From Hyphomicrobiaceae bacterium (GTDB lineage: Bacteria > Pseudomonadota > Alphaproteobacteria > Rhizobiales > Methyloligellaceae): 64,000 nt of DNA. The DNA lies in the NCBI GenBank assembly GCA_028066055.1, contig JALCBY010000004.1, positions 22,302 to 86,301 on the forward strand, in the 5' to 3' direction. A program made the translations under genes and the position numbers. A model generated the notes under the pieces. It was not told the origin of the DNA and did not search any database. It saw nothing but the letters and a program-made list of their open reading frames with translations. Position 1 is the first letter of the stretch. Every line of letters begins with the position of its first letter. Of this stretch, positions 1 through 10,868 are shown piece by piece.

Positions 1-30
1 TGAAGACGGGGCTCGGAAAGACCGGCACCG

Positions 31-1053
31 ATGGCTGAATTCTTCTGGGCATATGTCTGGCCGGTCCTGGTCATCGCCGCGCACAGTGTGCTTCTGCTCG
101 TTGTCCTGCTTGTCCTGATCGCGTTTCTGCTGCTCGCCGACCGGAAGATCTGGGCGGCGGTTCAGCTGCGCCGCGGACCCAATGTGGTCGGGCCGTTCGG
201 TCTGCTGCAGTCCTTCGCCGATCTTCTGAAGTTCGTCCTGAAGGAGCCGGTGATACCGGCCGGAGCCAACAAGGGCGTCTTCCTTCTCGCGCCGCTGGTT
301 TCCGCCGTCCTCGCATTGTCGGCATGGGCTGTCATTCCCGTCAGTCCGGGCTGGGCGGTCGCCAACATCAATGTCGGAATTCTCTATGTGTTCGCCATTT
401 CCTCGCTTGAGGTGTATGGCGTCATCATGGGGGGATGGGCCTCCAATTCGAAATATCCGTTTCTCGGCGCGCTCCGGTCGGCGGCGCAAATGGTGTCCTA
501 CGAAGTTTCCATCGGCTTCGTCATCATCACCGTTCTGCTATGCGTCGGTTCGCTCAACCTGACGGACATCGTTCTGGCGCAGCAGGGCAGCCTCGGCATG
601 TTCAACTGGTTCTGGCTGCCGCTGTTCCCGCTCTTCATCATCTTCTTCGTATCGGCGCTCGCGGAGACGAACCGCCCGCCCTTCGACCTGCCGGAAGCGG
701 AATCGGAGCTTGTCGCAGGCTTCATGGTCGAATACTCCTCCACGCCCTATCTGCTGTTCATGCTGGGTGAATATGTCGCCATCGTGCTGATGTGCGCCCT
801 GACCACGATCCTGTTTCTCGGCGGCTGGCTGCCGCCGTTCGACATCGCGCCGTTCAACTGGCTGCCCGGTGTCTTCTGGTTTGTGTTCAAGGTCGTGTTC
901 GTGTTCTTCATGTTTGCCATGGTCAAGGCGATCGTCCCGCGCTACCGCTACGATCAGCTCATGCGTCTGGGATGGAAGGTGTTCCTTCCGCTGTCGCTTT
1001 TCATGATCGTTGCCGTCGCATCGGTCCTGCATTTCTTCGACCTAGCGCCGTGA
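31..1053 (+). CDS. nuoH: NADH-quinone oxidoreductase subunit H
   Basis: Membrane subunit of respiratory complex I, at the junction of the quinone pocket and the proton-pumping arm. The 340-residue product is family length and hydrophobic throughout (about eight membrane helices). Conserved stretches are visible: [11 protein letters not shown] at residues 48-58, [11 protein letters not shown] near 134-144 and [20 protein letters not shown] at 211-230, the quinone-site loop. It opens the nuoHIJKLMN run; nuoI follows after 18 bp. The window begins just before it, and a TGA at 1-3 could be the stop of the preceding nuoG, but that cannot be confirmed. Identification is secure. Confidence 0.97.
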   Translation: MAEFFWAYVWPVLVIAAHSVLLLVVLLVLIAFLLLADRKIWAAVQLRRGPNVVGPFGLLQSFADLLKFVLKEPVIPAGANKGVFLLAPLVSAVLALSAWAVIPVSPGWAVANINVGILYVFAISSLEVYGVIMGGWASNSKYPFLGALRSAAQMVSYEVSIGFVIITVLLCVGSLNLTDIVLAQQGSLGMFNWFWLPLFPLFIIFFVSALAETNRPPFDLPEAESELVAGFMVEYSSTPYLLFMLGEYVAIVLMCALTTILFLGGWLPPFDIAPFNWLPGVFWFVFKVVFVFFMFAMVKAIVPRYRYDQLMRLGWKVFLPLSLFMIVAVASVLHFFDLAP

Positions 1054-1071
1054 ACGGAAGGAAAGGGTAAG

Positions 1072-1563
1072 ATGGCCAGAATTGTTCAAGCGGCAAAGTC
1101 GTTGCTCCTTCTGGAGTTCGCCGCCGCCTTCTGGCTCGGCATGAAGTATTTCTTCAAGCCCAAGGCCACGGTGAATTACCCCTTCGAAAAGGGCCCCCTC
1201 AGCCCGCGCTTCCGCGGCGAACATGCGCTGAGGCGCTATCCGAACGGAGAGGAGCGCTGCATCGCCTGCAAGCTGTGCGAGGCGATCTGCCCGGCGCAGG
1301 CCATCACCATCGAGGCGGGTCCGCGGCGCAACGACGGGACACGGCGGACCACGCGCTACGACATCGACATGGTCAAATGCATCTATTGCGGCTTCTGCCA
1401 GGAAGCCTGCCCGGTCGACGCCATCGTCGAGGGTCCGAACTTTGAATTCGCGGTCGAAACCCGCGAGGAACTCTATTACGACAAGGAGCGGCTGCTGGAA
1501 AATGGCGACCGCTGGGAACGGGAAATCGCGAAGAACATCTCGCTCGATGCGCCGTATCGTTAG
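1072..1563 (+). CDS. nuoI: NADH-quinone oxidoreductase subunit I (two 4Fe-4S clusters)
   Basis: Peripheral-arm subunit of complex I carrying clusters N6a and N6b that pass electrons to N2 and quinone. The 163-residue protein has two ferredoxin motifs: C63-x2-C66-x2-C69-x3-C73 ([12 protein letters not shown]) and C103-x2-C106-x2-C109-x3-C113 ([12 protein letters not shown]). The N-terminal amphipathic segment [16 protein letters not shown] is typical of alphaproteobacterial and mitochondrial (NDUFS8) homologues. A good ribosome site (ggaaaggg) lies just before the ATG. It sits between nuoH and nuoJ in the same transcript. Confidence 0.97.
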   Translation: MARIVQAAKSLLLLEFAAAFWLGMKYFFKPKATVNYPFEKGPLSPRFRGEHALRRYPNGEERCIACKLCEAICPAQAITIEAGPRRNDGTRRTTRYDIDMVKCIYCGFCQEACPVDAIVEGPNFEFAVETREELYYDKERLLENGDRWEREIAKNISLDAPYR

Positions 1564-1596
1564 GGCGGAACATTCGGGGGGACACGGGACGGACGC

Positions 1597-2211
1597 ATGA
1601 TTGTCGCAGACGCCTTTTTCTATCTCTTCGCCACGGTGTGCGTGGGCGCGGGCCTTATGGTCATTTCCGCGCGTAATCCCGTGCATGCGGTGTTGTTCCT
1701 CATTCTCGCCTTCGTCAATTCCGCGGGGCTCTTCATCCTGCTGGGCGCGGAGTTTCTGGCGCTCATACTCATCGTCGTCTATGTCGGCGCGGTCGCGGTG
1801 CTGTTCCTGTTTGTGGTGATGATGCTGGATGTGGATTTTGCAGAATTGCGCGCCGGCTTCATCGCCTACCTGCCGGTCGGTGCGCTCATCGGCATCGTTC
1901 TTCTGATCGAGCTCATTCTCGTGCTCGGCGCGTGGGTGATCACGCCGGAGGTGGCAGCCCACGTCACCACGCCCACACCACCGCCGGCTGAAGTTTCGAA
2001 CACCCAGGCCCTCGGCCAGGTCCTCTACACGAAATACGTCTATTTCTTCGAAGCGGCCGGCATCGTGCTGCTGATCGCCATGATCGGCGCCATCGTCCTG
2101 ACGCTGCACCACAAGGAAGGCGTGAAGCGGCAGAACATTGCCGATCAGGTCGCACGCCGGCCCGAAGACGCGATCGAGGTGCGTCACGTCGAACCCGGGC
2201 AAGGGTTATAG
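1597..2211 (+). CDS. nuoJ: NADH-quinone oxidoreductase subunit J
   Basis: Membrane subunit of complex I (ND6 equivalent). The 204-residue protein has five predicted hydrophobic helices; the conserved [20 protein letters not shown] region near residues 33-53 and [20 protein letters not shown] near 61-80 are characteristic, the latter holding the pi-bulge helix. The tail after about residue 165 is polar. It is followed closely by nuoK; the nuoJ stop (2209-2211) overlaps the AGGAGG ribosome site of nuoK. Confidence 0.95.
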   Translation: MIVADAFFYLFATVCVGAGLMVISARNPVHAVLFLILAFVNSAGLFILLGAEFLALILIVVYVGAVAVLFLFVVMMLDVDFAELRAGFIAYLPVGALIGIVLLIELILVLGAWVITPEVAAHVTTPTPPPAEVSNTQALGQVLYTKYVYFFEAAGIVLLIAMIGAIVLTLHHKEGVKRQNIADQVARRPEDAIEVRHVEPGQGL

Positions 2212-2224
2212 GAGGCGCGCGATG

Positions 2225-2533
2225 ATGACAGTAGGGCTCCCGCACTATCTCACGCTTGCCGCGATCCTGTTCACGCTCGGCATCTTCGGCATTTTCCTCA
2301 ACCGGAAGAATGTGATCGTTATCCTGATGTCGATCGAGTTGATGCTGCTGGCGGTCAACATCAATTTCGTGGCGTTTTCCGCGTTTCTCGGCGACCTCGT
2401 CGGGCAGGTTTTCGCGCTGCTCGTGCTGACCGTCGCCGCGGCGGAAGCCGCCATCGGGCTCGCGATCGTCGTCGTCTATTTCCGCAACCGCGGCTCTATC
2501 GCGGTCGAAGATATCAACATGATGAAGGGGTAG
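2225..2533 (+). CDS. nuoK: NADH-quinone oxidoreductase subunit K
   Basis: Small membrane subunit of complex I (ND4L equivalent), three transmembrane helices. The conserved glutamates are visible in [20 protein letters not shown], and the ending [13 protein letters not shown] is typical of alphaproteobacterial NuoK. Two in-frame ATGs lie side by side (2222 and 2225); 2225 gives 102 residues, the usual length, and is 9 nt from AGGAGG at 2210-2215. Either is possible. nuoL starts 4 bp after the stop. Confidence 0.95.
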   Translation: MTVGLPHYLTLAAILFTLGIFGIFLNRKNVIVILMSIELMLLAVNINFVAFSAFLGDLVGQVFALLVLTVAAAEAAIGLAIVVVYFRNRGSIAVEDINMMKG

Positions 2534-2537
2534 GGGA

Positions 2538-4475
2538 TTGTATTACGCCATCGTCTTTCTGCCCCTCGCCGGGGCGCTGATCGCAGGCTTCTTCGGCCGG
2601 CTGATCGGCGCACGCGCCAGCGAGGTCATTACGAGCGCATTCCTCGTGCTCGCCGCGGTCCTGTCCTGGCTTGCGTTCTTTCAGGTCGGCCTTGGCGGGC
2701 AGGATGCCCGCATCGAGATTTTCCGGTGGGTGACGTCAGGCGAACTCCAGGTTTCCTGGGCCCTGCGGATCGACACGCTCACGGCGGTGATGCTGGTCGT
2801 CGTCAACTCCATCTCCAGTCTCGTGCACATCTATTCCATCGGCTACATGTCGCACGACCCGCACCGGCCACGCTTTTTCGCATATCTGTCGCTGTTCACA
2901 TTCGCCATGCTGATGCTGGTGACGTCCGACAACTTCCTGCAGATGTTCTTCGGCTGGGAAGGGGTGGGGCTCATGTCTTACCTGCTCATCGGCTTCTGGT
3001 ACCAGAAACCCGAAGCCAACGCGGCCGCGATCAAGGCGTTTGTGGTGAACCGTGTCGGCGACTTCGGCTTCGCGCTCGGGATCTTCGCCATCTTCTATAT
3101 CTTCGGCGCCATCCAGTTCGACACGGTGTTTGCCGCCGCTCCCGATCAGGTAGGCAAGACCTTTAAGTTCCTGAACTGGGAAGTCGATGTCCTGACCGCG
3201 ATCTGCCTGCTGCTCTTCATGGGTGCCATGGGCAAGTCGGCGCAGTTCCTGCTCCACACCTGGTTGCCCGACGCCATGGAAGGCCCCACGCCCGTTTCCG
3301 CTCTCATTCATGCCGCCACCATGGTGACTGCCGGCGTGTTCATGGTCGCGCGTCTGTCGCCCCTGTTTGAATTCTCACCGACAGCGCTCGGCGTCGTCAC
3401 CTTCGTCGGGGCGACGACGGCGTTCTTCGCCGCAACCGTCGGCCTTGTGCAGAACGACATCAAGCGCGTGGTTGCCTATTCGACCTGCTCGCAGCTCGGC
3501 TACATGTTCGTGGCCATCGGCGTGGGCGCTTACGCGGCGGGCATCTTCCACCTGTTCACCCACGCTTTCTTCAAGGCGTTGCTGTTCCTGGGTTCAGGCT
3601 CCGTCATCCACGCCCTGCATGACGAGCAGGACATGCGCCACATGGGCGGGTTGCGCAAGGTATTGCCTTATACGTGGATCGCCATGCTCGTCGGAACGCT
3701 CGCCCTGACTGGCTTTCCGTTTCTCGCGGGCTACTACTCCAAGGATGCAATCATCGAAGCGGCCTTCGTCGCGCAAAGCGGCGTAAGTTCCTACGCCTTT
3801 GTACTGACCGTGTTCGCCGCCCTGCTGACCTCCTTCTATTCATGGCGGCTGATGTTCATGACGTTCCACGGCAAGAACCGCTCCGAACCGGAGGTGTTCA
3901 AAAAGGCGCACGAGTCGCCCCTCATCATCCTCATTCCACTGGCTTTGCTGGTTGTCGGTTCGATCTGCGCGGGCTTCCTGTTCAAAGATATGTTTATCGA
4001 CAAGGGCTACGAAGCGTTCTGGCGCACGTCTCTGTTCACCCTGCCGTCGAACAACATCATCCACGACCTGCACGACGTGCCGGACATGGTGAAGTTCTCA
4101 CCCGCGATCATGATGGCGACCGGCTTCCTGGTTGCGCTGCTGTTCTACAAGATCACGCCGGCCGCACCGGCCAATCTGGCGGATGCATTCCGTCCGATTT
4201 ACCTGTTCCTGCTGAACAAATGGTACTTCGACGAACTCTACGACGCGATCTTCACCAAGCCGGCGATGCGCATCGGCCGTTTCCTCTGGAAGAAGGGTGA
4301 TGGGGCAACCATCGACGGCCTCGGACCCGATGGCGTGGCCACGCGGGTGCTCGACGTCACGAGGGGCATGATCCGGCTGCAAAGCGGTTATGTGTATCAC
4401 TATGCCTTCGCCATGCTGATCGGTGTGGCCCTGCTCGCCACCTACTTCATGTTTGCACCGGGAGCGAGCCAATGA
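2538..4475 (+). CDS. nuoL: NADH-quinone oxidoreductase subunit L
   Basis: Distal antiporter-like proton-pumping subunit of complex I (ND5 equivalent). The 645-residue protein has the Proton_antipo core with [20 protein letters not shown] near residue 240, a conserved lysine context KSAQFL just before it, and the long C-terminal lateral helix region. The start is a TTG at 2538, reading [10 protein letters not shown]; there is no in-frame ATG close by and GGGG precedes it, so a rare start codon is inferred. The 3' end overlaps the nuoM start by 4 bp (ATGA), implying coupled translation. Confidence 0.96.
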   Translation: MYYAIVFLPLAGALIAGFFGRLIGARASEVITSAFLVLAAVLSWLAFFQVGLGGQDARIEIFRWVTSGELQVSWALRIDTLTAVMLVVVNSISSLVHIYSIGYMSHDPHRPRFFAYLSLFTFAMLMLVTSDNFLQMFFGWEGVGLMSYLLIGFWYQKPEANAAAIKAFVVNRVGDFGFALGIFAIFYIFGAIQFDTVFAAAPDQVGKTFKFLNWEVDVLTAICLLLFMGAMGKSAQFLLHTWLPDAMEGPTPVSALIHAATMVTAGVFMVARLSPLFEFSPTALGVVTFVGATTAFFAATVGLVQNDIKRVVAYSTCSQLGYMFVAIGVGAYAAGIFHLFTHAFFKALLFLGSGSVIHALHDEQDMRHMGGLRKVLPYTWIAMLVGTLALTGFPFLAGYYSKDAIIEAAFVAQSGVSSYAFVLTVFAALLTSFYSWRLMFMTFHGKNRSEPEVFKKAHESPLIILIPLALLVVGSICAGFLFKDMFIDKGYEAFWRTSLFTLPSNNIIHDLHDVPDMVKFSPAIMMATGFLVALLFYKITPAAPANLADAFRPIYLFLLNKWYFDELYDAIFTKPAMRIGRFLWKKGDGATIDGLGPDGVATRVLDVTRGMIRLQSGYVYHYAFAMLIGVALLATYFMFAPGASQ

Positions 4476-5989
4476 CGATAGGCTGGCCGATACTCTCCGC
4501 CGTCATCTTCCTGCCGCTGCTCGGAGCCGCATTCATACTGGCCATTCGCGGTGAGGATGAGATCGCCATCCGCAATGCCCGCTATGTGGCGCTGTGGACG
4601 ACCCTGATCACCTTCCTGCTGTCACTGGTGATCTGGATCGAGTTCGACCAGACCACCCACGTCTTCCAGTTCGAAGAGAAACGCGCGTGGCTCGGGGGCG
4701 CGATCAACTACCGTGTCGGTGTCGACGGCATCTCCATGCTGTTCGTCATTCTCACGACATTCCTCATGCCGCTTTGCGTCCTTGCGAGCTGGACCGCCGT
4801 CCAGTCTCGCGTGAAGGAATATATGGTCGCCTTCCTGGTGCTTGAGACGCTGATGGTCGGCGTCTTCTGCGCCCTTGATCTCGTTGTCTTTTACCTGTTC
4901 TTCGAGGGTGGGCTGATCCCCATGTTCCTGATCATCGGCGTCTGGGGCGGTCAGCGGCGCGTCTATGCGAGCTTCAAATTCTTCCTCTATACGCTCCTCG
5001 GCTCGGTGCTGATGCTATTGGCGATCATGGCCATGTACTGGGAGGTAGGCACGACCGATATCCCGACGCTGTTGGCCTACAAATTCCCGGCCGAAATGCA
5101 GCCATGGCTGTGGTTCGCGTTCCTCGCGTCATTCGCCGTCAAGATGCCCATGTGGCCGGTCCACACCTGGCTGCCCGACGCCCATGTGGAAGCACCCACG
5201 GCCGGGTCCGTGGTTCTGGCGGCTGTACTCCTGAAGATGGGTGGCTATGGCTTCCTGCGCTTTTCGATCCCCATGTTCCCCCTTGCCTCGGAACAGTTCG
5301 CACCGCTGATTTTCCTGCTGTCCGTCGTCGCCATCATCTACACCTCGCTCGTCGCCCTGGCGCAGGAGGACGTGAAGAAACTCATCGCCTATTCCTCGGT
5401 TGCCCATATGGGCTTCGTCACCATGGGCCTCTTCACCCTCACGACGCAGGGGCTTGAAGGCGGCATTTTCCAGATGCTCAGCCACGGCATCGTTTCAGCC
5501 GCGCTGTTTCTCTGCGTCGGCGTCATCTATGACCGGATGCACACGCGGCAGATCGATGCCTATGGCGGCCTCGTCAACCGGATGCCGCTCTACGCCTTCT
5601 GTTTCATGGTCTTCACCATGGCCAATGTGGGTCTGCCCGGAACCAGCGGTTTCGTGGGCGAGTTCCTCACGCTGGTGGGCGCCTTCCGGGTGAACACCTG
5701 GGTTGCTTTCTTCGCGACCACGGGCGTCATCCTGTCCGCCGCCTATGCATTGTGGCTTTACCGCCGTGTCATTTTCGGACGTTTGGAAAAACCCGAACTC
5801 AAGGGCATCACGGATCTCGAACCCCGCGAAGTGCTTGTCATGGCGCCGCTGGTGGTCCTCACCATCCTGTTCGGTTTCTATCCGGCACCCTTGCTCGATG
5901 TGATGGCGGTTTCGGTTCAGAATCTCATCAAGAATTACGAGGCCGCGCTTGCCGCCGCGCAACAGGCCACGTTTGCGATGGCGCGATAG
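4472..5989 (+). CDS. nuoM: NADH-quinone oxidoreductase subunit M
   Basis: Antiporter-like proton-pumping subunit of complex I (ND4 equivalent), 505 residues. Family motifs include the conserved glutamate region [20 protein letters not shown] near residues 138-157 and [20 protein letters not shown] near 229-248. About fourteen membrane helices are predicted by eye. It overlaps nuoL by 4 bp and is followed by nuoN after 9 bp. Secure. Confidence 0.97.
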   Translation: MTIGWPILSAVIFLPLLGAAFILAIRGEDEIAIRNARYVALWTTLITFLLSLVIWIEFDQTTHVFQFEEKRAWLGGAINYRVGVDGISMLFVILTTFLMPLCVLASWTAVQSRVKEYMVAFLVLETLMVGVFCALDLVVFYLFFEGGLIPMFLIIGVWGGQRRVYASFKFFLYTLLGSVLMLLAIMAMYWEVGTTDIPTLLAYKFPAEMQPWLWFAFLASFAVKMPMWPVHTWLPDAHVEAPTAGSVVLAAVLLKMGGYGFLRFSIPMFPLASEQFAPLIFLLSVVAIIYTSLVALAQEDVKKLIAYSSVAHMGFVTMGLFTLTTQGLEGGIFQMLSHGIVSAALFLCVGVIYDRMHTRQIDAYGGLVNRMPLYAFCFMVFTMANVGLPGTSGFVGEFLTLVGAFRVNTWVAFFATTGVILSAAYALWLYRRVIFGRLEKPELKGITDLEPREVLVMAPLVVLTILFGFYPAPLLDVMAVSVQNLIKNYEAALAAAQQATFAMAR

Positions 5990-5998
5990 GGACGTGAC

Positions 5999-7450
5999 AT
6001 GAAAGAAGCTGCAACCACATCACCGTTCCTGACCTACATTCTGGCCCTGCCGGAAATTCTTCTGGTGGTCGGAGCGATGATTTTGCTGATGGTGGGGGCA
6101 TTTAGGGGTGAACGTTCAGCCAACGCCATAAGCTGGGCAGCCGTTGTCCTGCTGCTTCTGGCGGCGGTCTTCGTCCTGCTTCTTCCGGCAAAGGGAAAAG
6201 TCCTGTTCGACGGGGCGTTTATCGTCGATTCCTTCGGACGGTTTATGAAGGTTCTGACGCTGATCGGTTCGGCCGCAGCCATCGTCATGTCTTTCGACTA
6301 TATGCGCCGCGCACGGCTTGAGAAATTCGAATATCCCATTCTCATCCTGCTGGCGACGGCGGGCATGATGATGATGATCTCGGCGAACGACCTGATCGCT
6401 CTTTATCTGGGGCTTGAGGTCCAGAGTCTCGCGCTATACGTCATTGCCGCATTCCGGACCGATTCGGTGCGCTCCAGTGAAGCGGGCCTCAAATATTTCG
6501 TCCTCGGCGCGCTCTCGTCGGGCATGCTGCTGTATGGATGCTCGCTGATCTACGGCTTTACCGGCACAACGGGGTTCCCGGGCATAGCCGCAGCAGCAAC
6601 CCTCGGCCAAACCAACCTCGGCCTGATATTCGGTCTCGTTTTCTTCCTTGCCGGTCTCGCATTCAAGGTGTCCGCGGTTCCGTTCCACATGTGGACACCG
6701 GACGTTTACGAAGGCGCGCCGACGCCGGTCACGGCATTCTTTGCCGCGGCTCCGAAGGTCGCGGCCATGGCCATGTTCCTGCGGGCCGTCCTGTCGGCGT
6801 TTCCGGAAATCACGCCGCAGTGGCAGCAGATCGTCGTGTTCATCTCGATCGCATCGATGATCCTCGGCGCTTTTGCCGCGATCGGGCAAACCGATATCAA
6901 ACGGCTGATGGCCTACAGCTCGATAGGGCATATGGGCTTTGCCCTCGTCGGGCTCGCCGCCGGCAATGCGGCGGGCGCGCAAGCCGTGATCATCTATCTC
7001 ACCATCTACCTCGTCATGAATCTCGGCGTCTTCGCCTGCATTCTCTCCATGCGCCGCAGCGACGGCATGGTCGAGGACATCGACGAACTGGCCGGTCTGT
7101 CACGCAACAACCCGATGATGGCGTTCCTGCTGGCAATGTTGCTGTTCTCGTTGGCGGGCATTCCGCCACTCGCGGGGTTCTTTGCCAAATTCTACGTGTT
7201 CCTGGCGGCGATCAATGCCGGCCTTTACACGCTCGCGGTCATCGGCGTGCTCTCCAGCGTGGTCGGCGCTTACTATTATCTGCGGATCGTCAAGATCATG
7301 TATTTCGACGAACCGGCGGAGGAGTTCGAAGCCATGCCCGGCAAGCTCCAGGCCATATTGGGCGTGTCGGGCGCACTGGTCACGCTCTATTTCTTCTATC
7401 CCGCACCACTCGTTTCCGCGGCGAGCGCGGCGGCGAAGTCCCTGTTCTGA
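5999..7450 (+). CDS. nuoN: NADH-quinone oxidoreductase subunit N
   Basis: Third antiporter-like subunit of complex I (ND2 equivalent), 483 residues, almost wholly hydrophobic. The Proton_antipo core is recognisable from [19 protein letters not shown] near residue 134 through [20 protein letters not shown] near 222-241 and [20 protein letters not shown]. It closes the nuo genes in the usual order; birA follows after only 4 bp, as in many alphaproteobacteria, so birA probably shares the transcript. Confidence 0.97.
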   Translation: MKEAATTSPFLTYILALPEILLVVGAMILLMVGAFRGERSANAISWAAVVLLLLAAVFVLLLPAKGKVLFDGAFIVDSFGRFMKVLTLIGSAAAIVMSFDYMRRARLEKFEYPILILLATAGMMMMISANDLIALYLGLEVQSLALYVIAAFRTDSVRSSEAGLKYFVLGALSSGMLLYGCSLIYGFTGTTGFPGIAAAATLGQTNLGLIFGLVFFLAGLAFKVSAVPFHMWTPDVYEGAPTPVTAFFAAAPKVAAMAMFLRAVLSAFPEITPQWQQIVVFISIASMILGAFAAIGQTDIKRLMAYSSIGHMGFALVGLAAGNAAGAQAVIIYLTIYLVMNLGVFACILSMRRSDGMVEDIDELAGLSRNNPMMAFLLAMLLFSLAGIPPLAGFFAKFYVFLAAINAGLYTLAVIGVLSSVVGAYYYLRIVKIMYFDEPAEEFEAMPGKLQAILGVSGALVTLYFFYPAPLVSAASAAAKSLF

Positions 7451-7454
7451 GCGG

Positions 7455-8213
7455 ATGGACACCGACCGGGTTACGCTTCCGGAAAACTTTCGACAGAGAT
7501 TCTATTCCGAACTCGACTCGACCAATGCCGAAGGACTCCGGCTTCTGGCCGCCGGTGAAGATGGCAACCAATGGGTATGGGCTCTCCATCAGACCGGTGG
7601 GCGGGGGAGGCATGGCCGGCGCTGGCAATCGCTCGCTGGAAACCTGTTTGCGAGCCTGACGCTGCGGCCGCAATGCGCGGCGCATACGGCCTCGCAACTC
7701 GGCTTCGTCGGAGCCCTTGCGGTCCATGACGCGGTCGTCGCATTGGCCGGAAAAAACCAACCCGATCTCAAACTCAAATGGCCCAATGACCTGCTGCTGA
7801 ACGGAAAAAAGGCGGCGGGGCTGCTGCTTGAAAGCACATCCGACGGAGCGGGCCGGCTTTCCCTGGTGTTGGGTGTCGGCCTCAATCTCGCCGCGCATCC
7901 CCAAGACGTGCCTTTTCCGTCAACGGACCTGGCGTGCCATGGAATTGACGTGAACCCGCGCGAAGCCCTCGAAGCGCTCGCGGACAAGACGGCAAAGTGG
8001 TTGAGCGTATGGAACGACGGTGCGGGCTTTGAGGAGATCCGGACCGCATGGGATGAGCGCTCGTTGCCGAAAGGAACCGCCCTGCAGGTTCGCGTTGGCG
8101 ATGACCGGCTGAACGGTCTTTATCGGGGGCTGGATCAGACTGGCGGGCTCATGCTTGTACAGGACGATGGCTCCGAAAGGCGCATAACAACCGGCGACGT
8201 TTTCCCGCTATAA
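7455..8213 (+). CDS. birA: Biotin--[acetyl-CoA-carboxylase] ligase
   Basis: Attaches biotin to the biotin carboxyl carrier protein via biotinyl-AMP. The 252-residue product shows the ligase motifs GRGRHGRRW (residues 49-57) for biotinyl-AMP binding and KWPNDLLLNGKKAAGLLLE (108-126) with the catalytic lysine. The usual C-terminal SH3-like subdomain follows. There is no N-terminal helix-turn-helix, so this is a monofunctional ligase and not a repressor. The ATG at 7455 is chosen because it starts directly at the catalytic domain 4 bp after nuoN; the longer open frame upstream lies inside nuoN. Confidence 0.93.
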   Translation: MDTDRVTLPENFRQRFYSELDSTNAEGLRLLAAGEDGNQWVWALHQTGGRGRHGRRWQSLAGNLFASLTLRPQCAAHTASQLGFVGALAVHDAVVALAGKNQPDLKLKWPNDLLLNGKKAAGLLLESTSDGAGRLSLVLGVGLNLAAHPQDVPFPSTDLACHGIDVNPREALEALADKTAKWLSVWNDGAGFEEIRTAWDERSLPKGTALQVRVGDDRLNGLYRGLDQTGGLMLVQDDGSERRITTGDVFPL

Positions 8214-8244
8214 CATCTGCACGACAATAGCTTGCACATTCTAT

Positions 8245-9927
8245 ATGCCTAAAAAACAATCCAAATCCCGGTCCGAGCTTGTCTTCCTGCCCCTCGGCGG
8301 CGTCGGCGAGATCGGAATGAACCTGTATCTCTACGGCGTGGGTCCGCCACACAAGCGGCGCTGGCTGATGGTCGACCTCGGCGTCACTTTCGGGGGGCCG
8401 AGGGAGCCGGGCATTGACCTCATTTTGCCGGACATCCGGTTCATCGAAGAAGAACGGGACAACCTCGCGGGCATTGTTCTGACCCATGCGCATGAGGATC
8501 ATTTCGGCGCGGTCATGACGCTCTGGCCAAGGTTGCGGGCACCGCTCTACGCCACGCCTTTCACGGCCGCGCTGCTGCGGGCAAAGCTGATTGAAGAGGG
8601 CAGGGAAGGCGATATTCCGATCGAGGAAGTCGCCTGTCGCTCGACACTCGAAATCGGACCCTTCACTGTCGAGCTCGTCGACATGGCGCATTCGATCCCG
8701 GAAACGAACGGGCTGCTGATTCAAACCGAAGCCGGTACGGCATTTCACACGAGCGACTGGAAGCTCGACGGAACGCCGGTCGTCGGTGCCGCGACCGACC
8801 GGTCCCGCATCAGGAAAATCGGAGCAGACGGGCTGAATGCACTCATCTGCGATTCAACGAACGCCACCCGGGACGGGGTATCGGCGTCGGAGGCGGACGT
8901 CGCGAAAACGCTCAGCGAGATCGTGGCGGCCGCGCCCCATCGTGTCGCCATTACGACATTTGCCTCCAATGTCGCGCGGCTGCGTTCGGCAATGGATGCC
9001 GCCAGTTCCGCCGACCGTCATGTCGTGATTGTCGGCCGCGCCATGAAGCGGGTCATTCAGGTCGCGGAAGAAACCGGCTACCTCCCGTCGGGTTACGACA
9101 TTCTGACCGAGGACGACTACGGGCATCTCCCCCGCGAAAAGGTCCTCGCGCTGTGTACCGGAAGCCAGGGGGAGGGACGCGCCGCGCTCGCCCGCATCGC
9201 CGCCGACGCGCATCCGCGTGTGACGTTTGCGCGGGGCGATATGGTGCTGTTCTCCAGCCGCACCATCCCCGGCAACGAAAAAGCGGTCGGGCAGGTGCAG
9301 AACAACCTGGTCAACCGCGAGATCGAAGTCGTCACGGACGCGGACGCGCTCATTCACGTTTCCGGCCATCCGCGCCGGGGCGAGCTCAGCCAGCTTTACG
9401 AGTGGACGAAACCGAAGGTCCTTGTGCCGATGCACGGCGAAGCACGGCATCTGGAGGCACAGGCCGGGCTGGCCAGGGAGCAGGGAGCCGGCAGCATCGT
9501 TTCGGCACGCAACGGATCATTGGTCCGGCTCTGTCCCGGTCCCGCGGAGGTGATCGACGACGCGCCTGCAGGACGCCTCTATCTGGATGGCAAAATTCTG
9601 GTGCATGCCGGGGAGGGGCCGGTCGAGGAACGCCGCCGCCTGAGTTTCGGCGGCGCGGTTGCCGTCTCCGTCGTCCTGAATGCCAAGGGCGATCTCGTCG
9701 CCGAGCCACAGGTGAGCGTGACCGGCATTCCGATGGCGAACAGCGACGGCATCCTGTTTGAGGAGTTGATGCTCAATGCAGCCCTCGGCGTGCTCGACGG
9801 TCTTCCCCGACCACGACGCCGGGACAGTGCACTGGTCGCGGAGGCCGTGCGCCGGGCGGTGCGCGGCGAAGTGAACGCCCATTGGGGCAAAAAGCCGCCC
9901 TGCAGTGTTATGGTCACGGTGGTATAG
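8245..9927 (+). CDS. rnj: Ribonuclease J
   Basis: Metallo-beta-lactamase/beta-CASP ribonuclease with endonuclease and 5'-3' exonuclease activities in RNA maturation and decay. The 560-residue product starts with a basic segment, then has the zinc motif HAHEDHFGA (H81, H83, D85, H86), the next metal-binding histidine in MAHSIPET, and the beta-CASP segment including SGHPRRGEL and VPMHGEARHL. The C-terminal domain runs from about residue 450. Its place between birA and a methylmalonyl-CoA epimerase is the common alphaproteobacterial arrangement. Confidence 0.94.
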   Translation: MPKKQSKSRSELVFLPLGGVGEIGMNLYLYGVGPPHKRRWLMVDLGVTFGGPREPGIDLILPDIRFIEEERDNLAGIVLTHAHEDHFGAVMTLWPRLRAPLYATPFTAALLRAKLIEEGREGDIPIEEVACRSTLEIGPFTVELVDMAHSIPETNGLLIQTEAGTAFHTSDWKLDGTPVVGAATDRSRIRKIGADGLNALICDSTNATRDGVSASEADVAKTLSEIVAAAPHRVAITTFASNVARLRSAMDAASSADRHVVIVGRAMKRVIQVAEETGYLPSGYDILTEDDYGHLPREKVLALCTGSQGEGRAALARIAADAHPRVTFARGDMVLFSSRTIPGNEKAVGQVQNNLVNREIEVVTDADALIHVSGHPRRGELSQLYEWTKPKVLVPMHGEARHLEAQAGLAREQGAGSIVSARNGSLVRLCPGPAEVIDDAPAGRLYLDGKILVHAGEGPVEERRRLSFGGAVAVSVVLNAKGDLVAEPQVSVTGIPMANSDGILFEELMLNAALGVLDGLPRPRRRDSALVAEAVRRAVRGEVNAHWGKKPPCSVMVTVV

Positions 9928-9974
9928 ACGCGGGCGCGCCGCGCGGATTCCAAAGGTAGAAAACGGGAGTTGTC

Positions 9975-10379
9975 ATGATCGGACGCCTCAATCATATCGC
10001 CATAGCCGTGCCCGAACTCGAGGCCGCCACCGCGCTCTACCGCGACACGCTTGGCGCGCAGGTCTCCGACGCCGTACCGCAACCCGACCATGGCGTCACG
10101 ACGGTTTTCATTGAGCTACCCAATACAAAAGTGGAACTGCTCGAGCCGCTCGGCGAAGGGTCTCCCATAGCCAATTTCCTGGAACGCAACCCGGCAGGCG
10201 GCATTCACCATATCTGTTACGAGGTGGAGGACATATTGAGCGCCCGCGACCGGCTGAAGCAGCAAGGCCTGCGCGTTCTGGGCGACGGCGAACCGAAAAC
10301 CGGCGCCCATGGAAAGCCGGTTCTGTTCCTGCACCCGAAGGATCTTACGGGTACACTGGTCGAACTGGAAGAAGCCTGA
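9975..10379 (+). CDS. mce: Methylmalonyl-CoA epimerase
   Basis: Interconverts (2R)- and (2S)-methylmalonyl-CoA in propionate catabolism. The 134-residue protein is a vicinal-oxygen-chelate fold: two beta-alpha-beta-beta-beta units, metal ligands H7 (LNHIAIAV), the histidines of GIHHICYEV near residue 76, and the C-terminal glutamate in GTLVELEE. Length and motifs match the epimerase family rather than glyoxalase I. The ribosome site is gggag in aaacgggagttgtc. Confidence 0.92.
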   Translation: MIGRLNHIAIAVPELEAATALYRDTLGAQVSDAVPQPDHGVTTVFIELPNTKVELLEPLGEGSPIANFLERNPAGGIHHICYEVEDILSARDRLKQQGLRVLGDGEPKTGAHGKPVLFLHPKDLTGTLVELEEA

Positions 10380-10397
10380 GGTTGATTGGAGAGCGCC

Positions 10398-10679
10398 ATG
10401 AGCCTCATATTCGCTTTGGCGATCTATTTCGTTGTCTGGTGGATCGTTCTGTTCGCGATACTGCCCTTCGGTGTGAAAACACAGGAAGAGGCGGGTGAGG
10501 TGATTCCCGGCACGGCGGAGAGCGCGCCCGTTGCCCCAAGGCTCAGGCCCAAGCTCATCGCAACCACCATCGTCGCCAGCGTCATATTTGCCATCATCTA
10601 CTGGCTTATCGCAGGCGGAAGCGTATCCCTTGACGATATTCCGTTCCTGCCGCGCTTTGAGAAAGCGAGCGGAACATAA
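10398..10679 (+). CDS. DUF1467 family small membrane protein
   Basis: Uncharacterised 93-residue inner-membrane protein of a family found next to mce and proS in alphaproteobacteria. It has two transmembrane segments, residues 2-26 (LIFALAIYFVVWWIVLFAIL) and about 56-77 (LIATTIVASVIFAIIYWLIA), joined by a polar loop. The ATG at 10398 is preferred over an in-frame TTG at 10386 because ggag at 10388-10391 serves as its ribosome site. The function is unknown. Confidence 0.85.
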   Translation: MSLIFALAIYFVVWWIVLFAILPFGVKTQEEAGEVIPGTAESAPVAPRLRPKLIATTIVASVIFAIIYWLIAGGSVSLDDIPFLPRFEKASGT

Positions 10680-10719
10680 ACTCACTGTTTCGTGTGACGA
10701 TGAGGCACCGAAGGCGGGC

Positions 10720-10753
10720 AAAAAAAGAAGCAAGGTCCATAAGACCTTGCTTC
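10720..10753 (-). terminator. Intrinsic terminator, canonical on the minus strand
   Basis: A perfect 11-bp stem (GAAGCAAGGTC at 10727-10737 and GACCTTGCTTC at 10743-10753) with a 5-nt loop. Seven A residues at 10720-10726 lie on its left, so read leftwards it is a textbook stem followed by seven U. Read rightwards it is followed by ACAGTCGTTTT, a weak T-run, so it may also end the nuo-birA-DUF1467 transcript 40 nt upstream. Confidence 0.65.
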
Positions 10754-10850
10754 ACAGTCGTTTTGGCTCCTGACCTTTGCAGCCTGTAAGTGCAAACACC
10801 TTGCCCAAACGCAAGACTAGCAAGAGGCACTTCAGTTAAAGCCGCGCTCA

Positions 10851-10868
10851 CATTTCGGTACCGAAATG
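10851..10868. promoter_or_regulatory. Perfect 18-bp palindrome, operator-like
   Basis: CATTTCGGT followed at once by ACCGAAATG, with no mismatch. The size and symmetry fit a dimeric regulator site. No adjacent regulator gene is present and I do not recognise the motif as that of a named family. Confidence 0.4.
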
